Assembly: GCA_964618565.1 (NCBI GenBank)
Contig: CAZUBA010000027.1
Span: 1 to 28,701, forward strand
Source of the DNA: STC-113 sp964618565
GTDB lineage: Bacteria > Patescibacteriota > Gracilibacteria > BD1-5 > UBA2023
Reading direction: 5' to 3'
Length of the DNA: 28,701 nt
Below are positions 1 to 5,966 of the stretch, one piece after another (positions within the stretch are counted from its first letter, which is position 1; every line of letters starts with the position of its first letter). The notes beneath the pieces were generated by a model. That model made no database searches. It was not told the origin of the DNA and saw only the letters and a list, made by a program, of their open reading frames with translations. The translations under genes were made by a program, and so were the position numbers.

Positions 1-57
1 TTAAACGATTATAATACTAGCTGAGATTATAGTTTTGTGTACAACACTGTGAACTAA
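1..57 (+). CDS. C-terminal end of an unidentified protein (partial)
   Basis: Reading from the first base gives 18 sense codons, one of them TGA read as glycine, before a TAA at 55-57. The peptide ends in SGDYSFVYNTVN. It is too short to assign to a family. It is called only because the frame is open from the window edge; it could be chance. Confidence 0.3.
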
Positions 58-126
58 GATGAGATATGAAACCATTGACCACATTTATGAACAACATCTG
101 AAAAGCTTCCGTGAAAGCTTCATTTT

Positions 127-243
127 ATGAGGAGCATGAGAGAAAATATTGAAGGGATGGATAAAGCAGATTTTGAAAAATATTTTGAGAAATTCTTTGA
201 TAAATGAAATAAACAACCAGAAAATATATATTTAAATAATTAG
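127..243 (+). CDS. Small hypothetical protein, possibly the 3' half of a frameshifted ORF
   Basis: From the ATG at 127 the frame gives a 38-residue acidic/basic peptide (MRSMRENIEGMDKADFEKYF and onward) ending at TAG 241-243, three bases before the next start codon. One TGA is read as glycine. A different frame opening at ATG 59 begins MRYETIDHIYEQHLKSFRES and looks more protein-like than this frame does over the same bases. The two halves may therefore be one roughly 60-residue gene broken by a frameshift near 122-130, or two overlapping ORFs. No family is recognised. It sits directly upstream of the two paralogues at 247 and 1065 and may be co-transcribed with them. Confidence 0.3.
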
Positions 244-246
244 GTT

Positions 247-1056
247 ATGGCAGAAATTTTAATGAATCATTCTGAAACAAAGAATGAAGAAATAAAAAAA
301 ATAGAACAGAAGCTTTATGAAAATGAATTCATAAAAACTTGAAAGGTTAAAGAATTCCCTGAAGCTTATGTTTACTATATTAAAGATGATGTTTACTGAG
401 TTTGTTTTAGTAAAAAATGAGTATCATATTATCTCCATGAAAATTGAGATACTTGGTTTAGTATATGATGATTATCAGAAACTCCATTTTTCAGTGAAGC
501 ATTAAAAAATAGTTGATACATTGATAAAACTGAGTTAAATTGAAGACATAATTTATATAAGATCGATGAAAGCTGAAAAATAGCAGATATACCTGTTGAT
601 AAAGCTGGACCTGAGTTTTTTCAAGTGTGGAAGGATGTTGACTTCTTTACATCATATAAAGTAAATGCTCAGACTCAAAGTAAGAGATTAGAATTAAAAC
701 AATTTTTGAAGATGTTACCAATGTATATTGAGAGTGAATCTTTCAGAATCAAACATCTTATGGAATTCTATAGCAGATGACAAATTCAAAAAATTGATGT
801 AATAGAACAACTTCCTGCTTTGCAGAAGTTACTTATAAAACAATGTGACCCAAATTGAGATCTACTGTGAAATTTCGAAAAAGTTAATGATCCGATAACT
901 GAAGATGAACTGAGAAAATATTACAATGATCGTGAAATTTTTAAGAACAAATGACTTATTGATGAGAATACATATGCAGTTTGTCTTTCATGATTGAGAA
1001 AGAGAGAGAGTGAAAAGAGGATAAAGAAAGAAACTAAAGAGGAGATTAAAAATTAA
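247..1056 (+). CDS. Hypothetical protein, first of a tandem paralogous pair
   Basis: This is a 269-residue soluble-looking protein starting MAEILMNHSETKNEEIKKIE. It has many in-frame TGA codons (for example the two in FSIGGLSE) and stops at TAA 1054-1056. There is no signal peptide or membrane segment. The N-terminal half is rich in aromatic and Gly turns (YYLHENGDTWFSIGGL). The C-terminal third is helical and charged, ending in a Lys/Glu-rich tail. I do not recognise the family. The next gene (1065-1874) has exactly the same length and is its paralogue. Bases 662-924, codons about 139-226, are identical to bases 1480-1742 of that copy, while the rest of the genes is clearly diverged. This pattern indicates recent gene conversion or a recombining module. 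Confidence 0.85.
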
Positions 1057-1064
1057 TTTAGATT

Positions 1065-1874
1065 ATGACAGAAATATTAATCAATTATTCTGAAACAAGA
1101 GATAAAGAGATAAGAAGAAAGGAGCAAAAACTTTATGAAATGAAGTTTGTAAAAACTTGAATAATTAAAGAAGCCCCTAATGCGCATATCCAATATATAA
1201 AGGATGATGTATATTGAGCATTTCCTGACAAAAATAGAATAACTCTTTACTATCATGAAAATTGAGATGTCTGGTTTAATATCTGATGATTATCTGAACA
1301 TGAGTTTTTTAGTTCTGCATTAAAAAATACTTGATATATTGATAAAACTGAATCAAATTGAGTACATAACCTGTATAAGAAAGATTCTACTTGAAAAGTA
1401 GCAGACATACCAGTAGATAAATACAGTGAAGAATTTTTTAAGATCTGGAAAAATGTTGACTTCTTTCTATGATATAAAATAAATGCTCAGACTCAAAGTA
1501 AGAGATTAGAATTAAAACAATTTTTGAAGATGTTACCAATGTATATTGAGAGTGAATCTTTCAGAATCAAACATCTTATGGAATTCTATAGCAGATGACA
1601 AATTCAAAAAATTGATGTAATAGAACAACTTCCTGCTTTGCAGAAGTTACTTATAAAACAATGTGACCCAAATTGAGATCTACTGTGAAATTTCGAAAAA
1701 GTTAATGATCCGATAACTGAAGATGAACTGAGAAAATATTACTATGACCGCGAAATATTCAAGAACAAAGGACTCATAGATGAGAATACTTATTTAGCTT
1801 GTCTTTCATGATTGAGGAAGAGTGAGAGTGAGAAAAAGATAAAGAGGGAGACAAAAGAAGAGATTAAGAAATAA
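1065..1874 (+). CDS. Hypothetical protein, second of a tandem paralogous pair
   Basis: This is a 269-residue paralogue of the preceding gene, starting MTEILINYSETRDKEIRRKE eight bases after its stop. The N-terminal half keeps the pattern with substitutions (YYHENGDVWFNIGGLSE versus YYLHENGDTWFSIGGLSE). The block from codon about 139 to 226 is identical at the DNA level, and the last 40 codons diverge again. TGA codons fall at the same glycine positions in both copies, so both appear to be under protein-level constraint. The function is unknown. The same length, orientation and close spacing point to one operon and to a tandem duplication followed by divergence and local homogenisation. Confidence 0.85.
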
Positions 1875-1978
1875 TTTTGACCAAAAGTAAGATTAAGATA
1901 AAGTTCAAAAGGATGTAATTAAAAAAACCATACGATAAGCCACAAAACAACTCATAAGAGGGAGATTCTAATCAATAT
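1875..1978. other. Intergenic, nothing recognised
   Basis: This is A-rich sequence between the second paralogue and the first structured repeat. I see no ORF, RNA gene or clear hairpin in it. Confidence 0.5.
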
Positions 1979-2098
1979 GTACAGCAGAGTAGGAATCGGT
2001 CTTCAATCGCCAGAGCCGGCTACGGGCCAGGAGACAAATCGTTGTCTCCTTAAAATCGTTATCACGATTTTACCCTCCTATTCGATTCCTATTGGCTA
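1979..2098 (-). repeat. Structured non-coding repeat, copy 1 (tRNA-like outer stem)
   Basis: About 120 bp bounded by an inverted repeat: TAGGAATCG at 1990-1998 and CGATTCCTA at 2083-2091. Inside are two adjacent perfect hairpins: GGAGACAA/TTGTCTCC (2030-2037 with 2042-2049, loop ATCG) and TAAAATCGT/ACGATTTTA (2051-2059 with 2064-2072, loop TATC). Read on the minus strand the element ends in CGATTCCTACTCTGCTGTAC, a diverged form of the 3' end of the tRNA-Arg gene at 3739-3813. Two more copies lie at 3340-3500 and 3561-3681, with the same order of stems but different stem sequences. The strand is assigned from the tRNA resemblance and is uncertain. No known RNA class is recognised. Confidence 0.6.
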
Positions 2099-2100
2099 TG

Positions 2101-2152
2101 CATAAAACAAAAGTACCCAACCTTTTCAGGTGGGGCACTTTTGTTTTACGCT
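2101..2152. terminator. Long terminator-like hairpin after repeat copy 1
   Basis: AAAACAAAAGT and ACTTTTGTTTT flank a C-rich/G-rich core (ACCCAACC pairing with GGTGGGG) around the loop TTTTCA. The arms are A-rich and T-rich, so it could terminate transcription on either strand. A hairpin of the same design follows repeat copies 2 and 3. Confidence 0.65.
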
Positions 2153-2207
2153 GGTACTCTCAAGACTATGATTATAGAGAGTTTTCGGAGTTGGATGAAT
2201 TATAATA

Positions 2208-2237
2208 TTGATTTATTTAAAATTAATATTATACTAT
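2208..2237 (+). promoter_or_regulatory. Putative sigma70-type promoter of the wHTH-PRTase gene
   Basis: TTGATT at 2208-2213 and TACTAT at 2232-2237 are separated by 18 bases. The -10 box overlaps the first ACTATAAAC half-site (2233-2241) of the operator-like sequence that follows. The assignment rests on consensus resemblance only. Confidence 0.4.
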
Positions 2238-2265
2238 AAACACTTCACTATAAACTGTTTATAGT
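2233..2265. promoter_or_regulatory. Operator-like palindrome with an extra direct half-site
   Basis: ACTATAAAC-T-GTTTATAGT at 2247-2265 is a perfect 19-bp palindrome. A third identical half-site, ACTATAAAC, lies at 2233-2241, 14 bp upstream, and overlaps the likely -10 box. The gene it precedes (start 2290) carries an N-terminal winged helix, so autoregulation by that protein is the natural inference. The binding itself cannot be seen from sequence. Confidence 0.55.
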
Positions 2266-2289
2266 AATTAATTGATAATTATAAAAATT

Positions 2290-3315
2290 ATGGCTTACAA
2301 ATTTAGCTCCCTAAAAGCAATATTAGACATTTTTAGCGACGATAGTTTATTGTGAGTGACAGAAATAGCAACAAAATTAAATAAAAGCAATGTTATAGTC
2401 CATAAATATATAAAAGAATTAGTTAAACAAGGAAAAATAATAAAGATCTGAGTCGGACCTATGGTTAAATATTCTTTGAATAGAAAGGGATTAAAATCTG
2501 TAAATATAATCGAAAATAATCAAGAAACTATTACTGCAAATTTCAATTATTCTGATAAGAAATTGCTTGATGAAATATTTTTGAAATTCAGCCCTGATTG
2601 AAGAATTTTGAAAGGATATGAGTGATTTATCTATTGGTGTAAAGAGAAAAATATGGATCCAACATTAAAATTCAACTCTTTGGCAAACATATATTGGCAT
2701 ATCCAAAAGATACAAGATGATTGCGGAGTTATTGATGCAAGTAAGGCTTTTTGAAAGGATTTCGAGAAAATTTATATTGATAACATATATTATGCTGACC
2801 AATATAATTGGATTGAGTTCGGAAGAGGTAAACTTGCTGAAATGTCATTTTATTGAAAGCAATCACAAAATAAAACACTTATCAACGAATGTATTAATGA
2901 GATATTTTATAAACTTGAATGTTTGATTAACAGGTGATGATATGATGCGATTGCAATCATACCATGGAGTATAGATAGGAAAAACCAATTTTTATGAATG
3001 CTTAAAAATAGGTTAAAAATATTAAATACTCCATTTGTTAATATCATTAAATATTATCCTAATTCAATAGCTATTCCACAAAAGTCCCTTAAAACAAGAG
3101 AGCAAAGAATTCAGAATGCCAGAAATACAATATTTGCAGATGATGATAATCTGGATAATTATAAAAAAATATTATTGATCGATGATTTTGTGGGATCATG
3201 ATCAACTATAAATGAAACGGCAAAAAAATTGAAAGAATGACTAGACAAAAAGGTTGATGCATTTGCATTTGTCTGAAATCTGAATTTGAGCTATGATGTG
3301 ATAAATGAAATGTAG
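2290..3315 (+). CDS. Winged-helix/phosphoribosyltransferase fusion protein
   Basis: This is a 341-residue protein. Residues about 1-65 form a MarR/ArsR-like winged helix (SLKAILDIFSDDSLLGVTEI, then KSNVIVHKYIKELVKQGKII). The C-terminal part carries a type I phosphoribosyltransferase PRPP-binding loop at about 294-307, KKILLIDDFVGSGSTI, where one of the loop glycines is a TGA codon. Just upstream is a KTREQRIQNARNTIF segment like that of ComF-type PRTases. The middle part (about 85-230) is not recognised. The gene stands alone between two copies of the structured repeat and has a palindrome at its promoter. wHTH plus PRTase is also the effector pairing of type III retrons, but no reverse transcriptase is visible here. 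The PRTase fold is well supported; its substrate is unknown. Confidence 0.85.
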
Positions 3316-3339
3316 TTTATGTTCATTTGTTTTATACTG

Positions 3340-3500
3340 GTACAGCAGAGTAGGAATCGTTCTTCCCCAGTCGCTATCGCTCCTTGCCAGAGATGCTGCG
3401 AAGCAAATACTCTTGGGGTGCGAGGCCATAGCCGAAAGCCAGATTCAACTGGCTTTCTAATTTACTCCGTAAATTACTACTCTATTCGATTCCTATTGTC
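3340..3500 (-). repeat. Structured non-coding repeat, copy 2 (longest)
   Basis: The outer stem is TAGGAATCG (3351-3359) with CGATTCCTA (3487-3495). Internal hairpins are GAAAGCCAG/CTGGCTTTC (3434-3442 with 3449-3457) and, directly adjacent, TAATTTAC/GTAAATTA (3458-3465 with 3469-3476, loop TCC). The left segment is about 40 bases longer than in copies 1 and 3 and holds further complementary stretches (CCCCA at 3365 with TGGGG at 3414; GCGAAGCAAATAC in between). On the minus strand it ends in GCTGTACCA, a tRNA-like terminus. Stem sequences differ from the other copies while pairing is kept, which suggests selection on structure. Confidence 0.6.
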
Positions 3501-3508
3501 CTTAACTT

Positions 3509-3560
3509 AGAAAATACAAATACTCCCCAGCTTTCGCAAGGGAGTATTTTCTATTTTCTA
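3509..3560. terminator. Long terminator-like hairpin after repeat copy 2
   Basis: AGAAAATA-C-AAATACTCCC (from 3510) pairs with GGGAGTATTT-TC-TATTTTCT (from 3540) around an AGCTTTCGCAA-type loop. It has the same design as the hairpins after copies 1 and 3 and is probably bidirectional. Confidence 0.6.
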
Positions 3561-3681
3561 TGGTACAGCCAACAGGAATCGTTCTTCAAGCGCCAGAGAC
3601 GGCTACGGGCCAGGAGACAAATCGTTGTCTCCCTAGATTTGTTCCACAAATCTTCCCTTCTATTCGATTCCTATTGGCTAA
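3561..3681 (-). repeat. Structured non-coding repeat, copy 3 (closest to the tRNA end)
   Basis: The outer stem is AGCCAACAGGAATCG (3567-3581) with CGATTCCTATTGGCT (3665-3679), 14 of 15 positions paired. Internal hairpins are GGAGACAA/TTGTCTCC (3613-3620 with 3625-3632, identical to copy 1) and AGATTTGT/ACAAATCT (3635-3642 with 3646-3653, loop TCC). On the minus strand its last 21 bases are identical to the last 21 bases of tRNA-Arg (3739-3759), from CGATTCCTG through GTACCA. It could be a tRNA-like RNA or an attachment-site copy left by integration at the tRNA 3' end. Confidence 0.65.
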
Positions 3682-3684
3682 TCC

Positions 3685-3738
3685 AAATGAAACAAAATAC
3701 CCCAAAGCTTTCGCTAAGGGGTATTTCTTGTTTCATTT
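3685..3738. terminator. Long terminator-like hairpin between tRNA-Arg and repeat copy 3
   Basis: AATGAAACAAAATACCCC (3686-3703) pairs with GGGGTATTTCTTGTTTCATT (3718-3737) around AAAGCTTTCGCTAA. It lies immediately after the encoded CCA of tRNA-Arg on the minus strand and would end the tRNA transcript. Confidence 0.7.
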
Positions 3739-3813
3739 TGGTACAGCCAACAGGAATCGAACCTGTATCGCAGCCTTCGCAGGGCCGCATTCTATCCGTT
3801 GAAATATGGCTGC
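3739..3813 (-). tRNA. tRNA-Arg (anticodon GCG)
   Basis: This 75-nt cloverleaf has acceptor GCAGCCA pairing with TGGCTGT, discriminator A and an encoded CCA. The anticodon stem CGGCC/GGCTG carries loop CTGCGAA. The T arm is ACAGG-TTCGATT-CCTGT. The D loop has GG followed by A, the A20 that marks bacterial arginine tRNAs. The D stem is weak (three pairs plus a T-T mismatch). Anticodon GCG reads CGC and CGT. Most bacteria instead use ACG with inosine, which also reads CGA. Its 3' end is the apparent parent of the three structured repeats downstream. Confidence 0.9.
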
Positions 3814-3821
3814 ATGTAAGA

Positions 3822-3853
3822 ATTTAAAATTAAAAATAGAAAATTAAAAATTC
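3822..3853. repeat. A-rich intergenic repeat (AATTAAAAATAGAAAATTAAAA type)
   Basis: Near-repeats of the motif GAAAATTAAAAATT occur here, at 4331-4363, and in complement at about 15098-15129. They sit only between genes. This is low-complexity sequence and no function is inferred. Confidence 0.4.
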
Positions 3854-3864
3854 AATGCTGGAAC

Positions 3865-3892
3865 ATCATATTAAATTGCGGGCATTTGTAAA
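3865..3892 (-). promoter_or_regulatory. Putative promoter of tRNA-Arg
   Basis: On the minus strand TTTACA (3887-3892) and TATGAT (3865-3870) are separated by 16 bases, about 50 bases upstream of the tRNA 5' end. This is a consensus match only. Confidence 0.5.
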
Positions 3893-3908
3893 ACTTAAAT
3901 TATAAAAA

Positions 3909-3941
3909 AATAAAGCCTGATAGTTTTTATCAGGCTTTATT
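3909..3941 (-). terminator. Rho-independent terminator of the small basic protein gene
   Basis: AATAAAGCCTGATA (3909-3922) pairs perfectly with TATCAGGCTTTATT (3928-3941), with a 5-base loop. On the minus strand the stem is followed by a run of seven T, as expected for the gene ending at 3985. Confidence 0.85.
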
Positions 3942-3984
3942 GAATTTATCTTGGTTCTTAGTTCTTAACTCTCATCCCTCAGTC

Positions 3985-4323
3985 CTATTTTGCTCTAGGC
4001 ATTCAGTAGAAGTCAAGTCCTTTTGCGTCTGTCATTGATTTTGTAATGAAGTTTTTCTTCTTTCATTTCACGAAGAATCCCCTCTCATCGATAAGCCCTA
4101 TTTCTATAAGGTGGTTTACATCCTTATTCAGTAGTTTTTTCTTTGGGAAGTTCTGTTTGTTTTCATAGTAATGTTTTCTCTGTTTGAAGCTTGTATTTTT
4201 TCTGGTTTGAGCATTCTCACTTCAGATAAAATTCTGCATTGAGGCTTTCTTGTTCTTCGCCATTTTTCTAGAAGCAGCTTGCTTTTTGACAATACTTCAT
4301 TTCAGACCGTGTTTATTTGCCAT
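3985..4323 (-). CDS. Small, highly basic hypothetical protein
   Basis: This is a 112-residue protein starting MANKHGLKGSIVKKQAASRK and ending KGLDFYGMPRAK. It is very rich in Lys, Arg, Asn and Gln (for example KQRKHYYENKQNFPKKKL), with no membrane segment and three TGA-coded glycines. The basic composition suggests binding to nucleic acid or ribosomes, but I recognise no family. It lies between tRNA genes on the same strand and has its own strong terminator downstream. Under the standard code it would be split into short pieces. Confidence 0.75.
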
Positions 4324-4479
4324 AGGTTTAGTAGAAAATTAAAAATTGAAAATTAAAAATAGAAATGTTCAATTTTATAAATATATTTTATCTTGTTTTG
4401 ATTTTTCTAATTACTTTCTGAAAATTATAAAAATATCAATACTTTCTATTTTCTATTTTATATTTTTCATTCTTTTCAT

Positions 4480-4556
4480 TGGAGCGGATAACGAGGCTCG
4501 AACTCGTAACCCCCGCCATGGCAAGGCGGTACTCTAGCCAATTGAGCTACATCCGC
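4480..4556 (-). tRNA. tRNA-Gly (anticodon GCC)
   Basis: This 77-nt cloverleaf has acceptor GCGGATG with TATCCGC, discriminator T and an encoded CCA. The anticodon stem CCGCC/GGCGG carries loop TTGCCAT. The T arm is ACGAG-TTCGAGC-CTCGT. It reads the GGC and GGT glycine codons. It lies 64 bases downstream of tRNA-Gly(UCA) on the same strand, and the two are probably transcribed together from the promoter at 4715-4742. Confidence 0.95.
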
Positions 4557-4620
4557 ATTATTGATTTTATGATTATTCTTGTATCTGACTTTAATATAAA
4601 ATCAAATACAAAAATCTAAT

Positions 4621-4699
4621 TGGAGCGGGGGACCAGGTTTGAACTGGCACACCCGAGGGTTGAAGCCTCAGTACACTCACTCTTTTATGCTACCCCCGC
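4621..4699 (-). tRNA. tRNA-Gly (anticodon UCA), reads UGA as glycine
   Basis: Acceptor GCGGGGG pairs with CCCCCGC, discriminator T, encoded CCA. The anticodon arm TGAGG-CTTCAAC-CCTCG gives anticodon TCA. The T arm is GCCAG-TTCAAAC-CTGGT. U73, the first three acceptor pairs (G1-C72, C2-G71, G3-C70) and C35 match the bacterial glycine identity set; only C36 is replaced by A. This is the UGA-decoding tRNA of code 25 (SR1/Gracilibacteria). The D arm is odd: a weak 4-bp stem (GCAT/GTGT) and a loop with no GG pair. Total length is 79 nt. Confidence 0.93.
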
Positions 4700-4714
4700 A
4701 AAATTAGTAGGCGT

Positions 4715-4742
4715 ATTTTATGGAAAATACTCTGTTTGTCAA
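4715..4742 (-). promoter_or_regulatory. Strong promoter of the two tRNA-Gly genes
   Basis: On the minus strand TTGACA (4737-4742) and TAAAAT (4715-4720) are separated by 16 bases, about 15-20 bases before the 5' end of tRNA-Gly(UCA). It is a near-perfect sigma70 consensus. Confidence 0.75.
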
Positions 4743-4762
4743 AAAAATAATGAATTATTATT

Positions 4763-5884
4763 TTATCTGAGATATATATAGTCGATTACACAACTTCTAG
4801 GTGTGCCATTCTCACCTCTGACTATGTTTCAGTATGTTGGATTTGCCATCTGGACATACAAAGTCCTTCAAGTATATTCATTCGTATTTCAAATATAGAT
4901 ATCTGCATATCAGAAATAATTTCATAATCTGAAATTTGCAAAGCTTCTGAAATGCTCAGGAGCATTAATCGCAAATTTAGGCCAAGATCAACTGCATTCC
5001 TCGCATGCGGCCGATCAATTGAAACTTGCAACCCATTGCAATCTTTCTGCCTCGTCCTTGATGACTGAAGATATTCTGGTCCAACCTCATCAGTTGGTGC
5101 TCATATCACAATAGACAGAGAATCATGCTCATCACTCCGGGTTTATCATATATGTTCAATCTCTGCTCGTAGGTTCCAGATCCTTTATCCTTTTGCAAGA
5201 AGCATTAGGGTTGACTTGGGCAATGGTCATTCCAGTTCATGAATAGGTGTTTTTATTGTCTAGTATAGCAATATGATTTCAGAGGGTGTTCACTATATCA
5301 AGACTTGTGTCAGTTGCCTGTACTGGCACTTTTGTCGTTCAATCAAGGAATATTCATACAGGGTCTCCTTTTGAATAGACAAATCTGCCTGAATAGGAAC
5401 TAGGATCTGCATTTGCCTCATCCTTATGGAAAGGAGAATAAGATATCGCAGCATTATTTCAATCTTCCAGAAATCATAGAATCTGGAATCTGTTTTGTTT
5501 TTTGTTTATCGAATATGTGTAGTAGGTTGTTTTGTCCAAGGGATCTTTTCATCAGTTGGAAAGCTTTATTACGCTCTGTAAGCCTGCTCAGGCATATCAT
5601 TGGTATCATGTGATCATTCATGATGCGCTAATGTCAGCCTTTGAGTCGGGCATCGGAAATTTATCAGCAAGTGCATTGAATAGCACTAATCACTTTGAGA
5701 TGCTGTTCATGTCAGTCAAGCGATTGGAATCTCTGGCATATGTTGACTGGCTGGAAAATGACAAGAAAGATATGGTTGCAAGAATAGCTAAAATCACTAT
5801 TACAACAATAAGTTCCACAAGTGTAAATCAAGAGGATTTAAATATATTTGATCTTTGGGCTCCTTTCTTGTTTTTTGTATCCAT
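4763..5884 (-). CDS. Type IV pilin-like protein with fibrinogen-like C-terminal domain
   Basis: This is a 373-residue protein. A short basic leader ends in KSSG, followed by the class III signal FTLVELIVVIVILAILAT (from residue 20). Prepilin peptidase would cut after the glycine, and that glycine codon is TGA. The stalk continues FLSFSSQSTYARDSNRLTDM, shared with the Kelch pilin at 26005-27798. After about residue 230 comes a fibrinogen-related pattern, CKRI...SRDGTYMINP, then FSVYCDMSTNGGGWTRI (about 250-270), with a Cys-containing tail. Such domains bind sugars or acetylated ligands in other proteins. A role as a pilus-displayed adhesin is inferred. Stop is TAA 4763-4765. The gene lies 82 bases downstream of a gene on the same strand. 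Confidence 0.9.
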
Positions 5885-5966
5885 AAGAAAAAGATAAGAT
5901 GAACATTTTTTGAAATAGATTGTAATATATTTTGGTGTTTAAGTCAATTAATATAAAATAATTTAC

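Noticed and set aside
2155..2181. tRNA remnant near GGTACTCTC...GAGAGT
   Set aside because: A 6-bp hairpin followed on the minus strand by ACCA resembles a tRNA end, but no cloverleaf can be drawn around it.
1979..3500. Complete type III retron
   Set aside because: The wHTH-PRTase effector type is present, but no reverse transcriptase is encoded within the window and the repeats occur in three copies. Kept only as a hypothesis in the findings.
1979..3700. Integron attC sites
   Set aside because: The repeats are imperfect palindromes of suitable size between genes, but they lack the R' GTTRRRY and R'' RYYYAAC core sites, and no integrase is present in the window.
1979..3700. CRISPR array
   Set aside because: There are only three copies, 120-160 bp each, irregularly spaced, with internal hairpins and diverged sequence. 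There are no short spacers and no cas genes.
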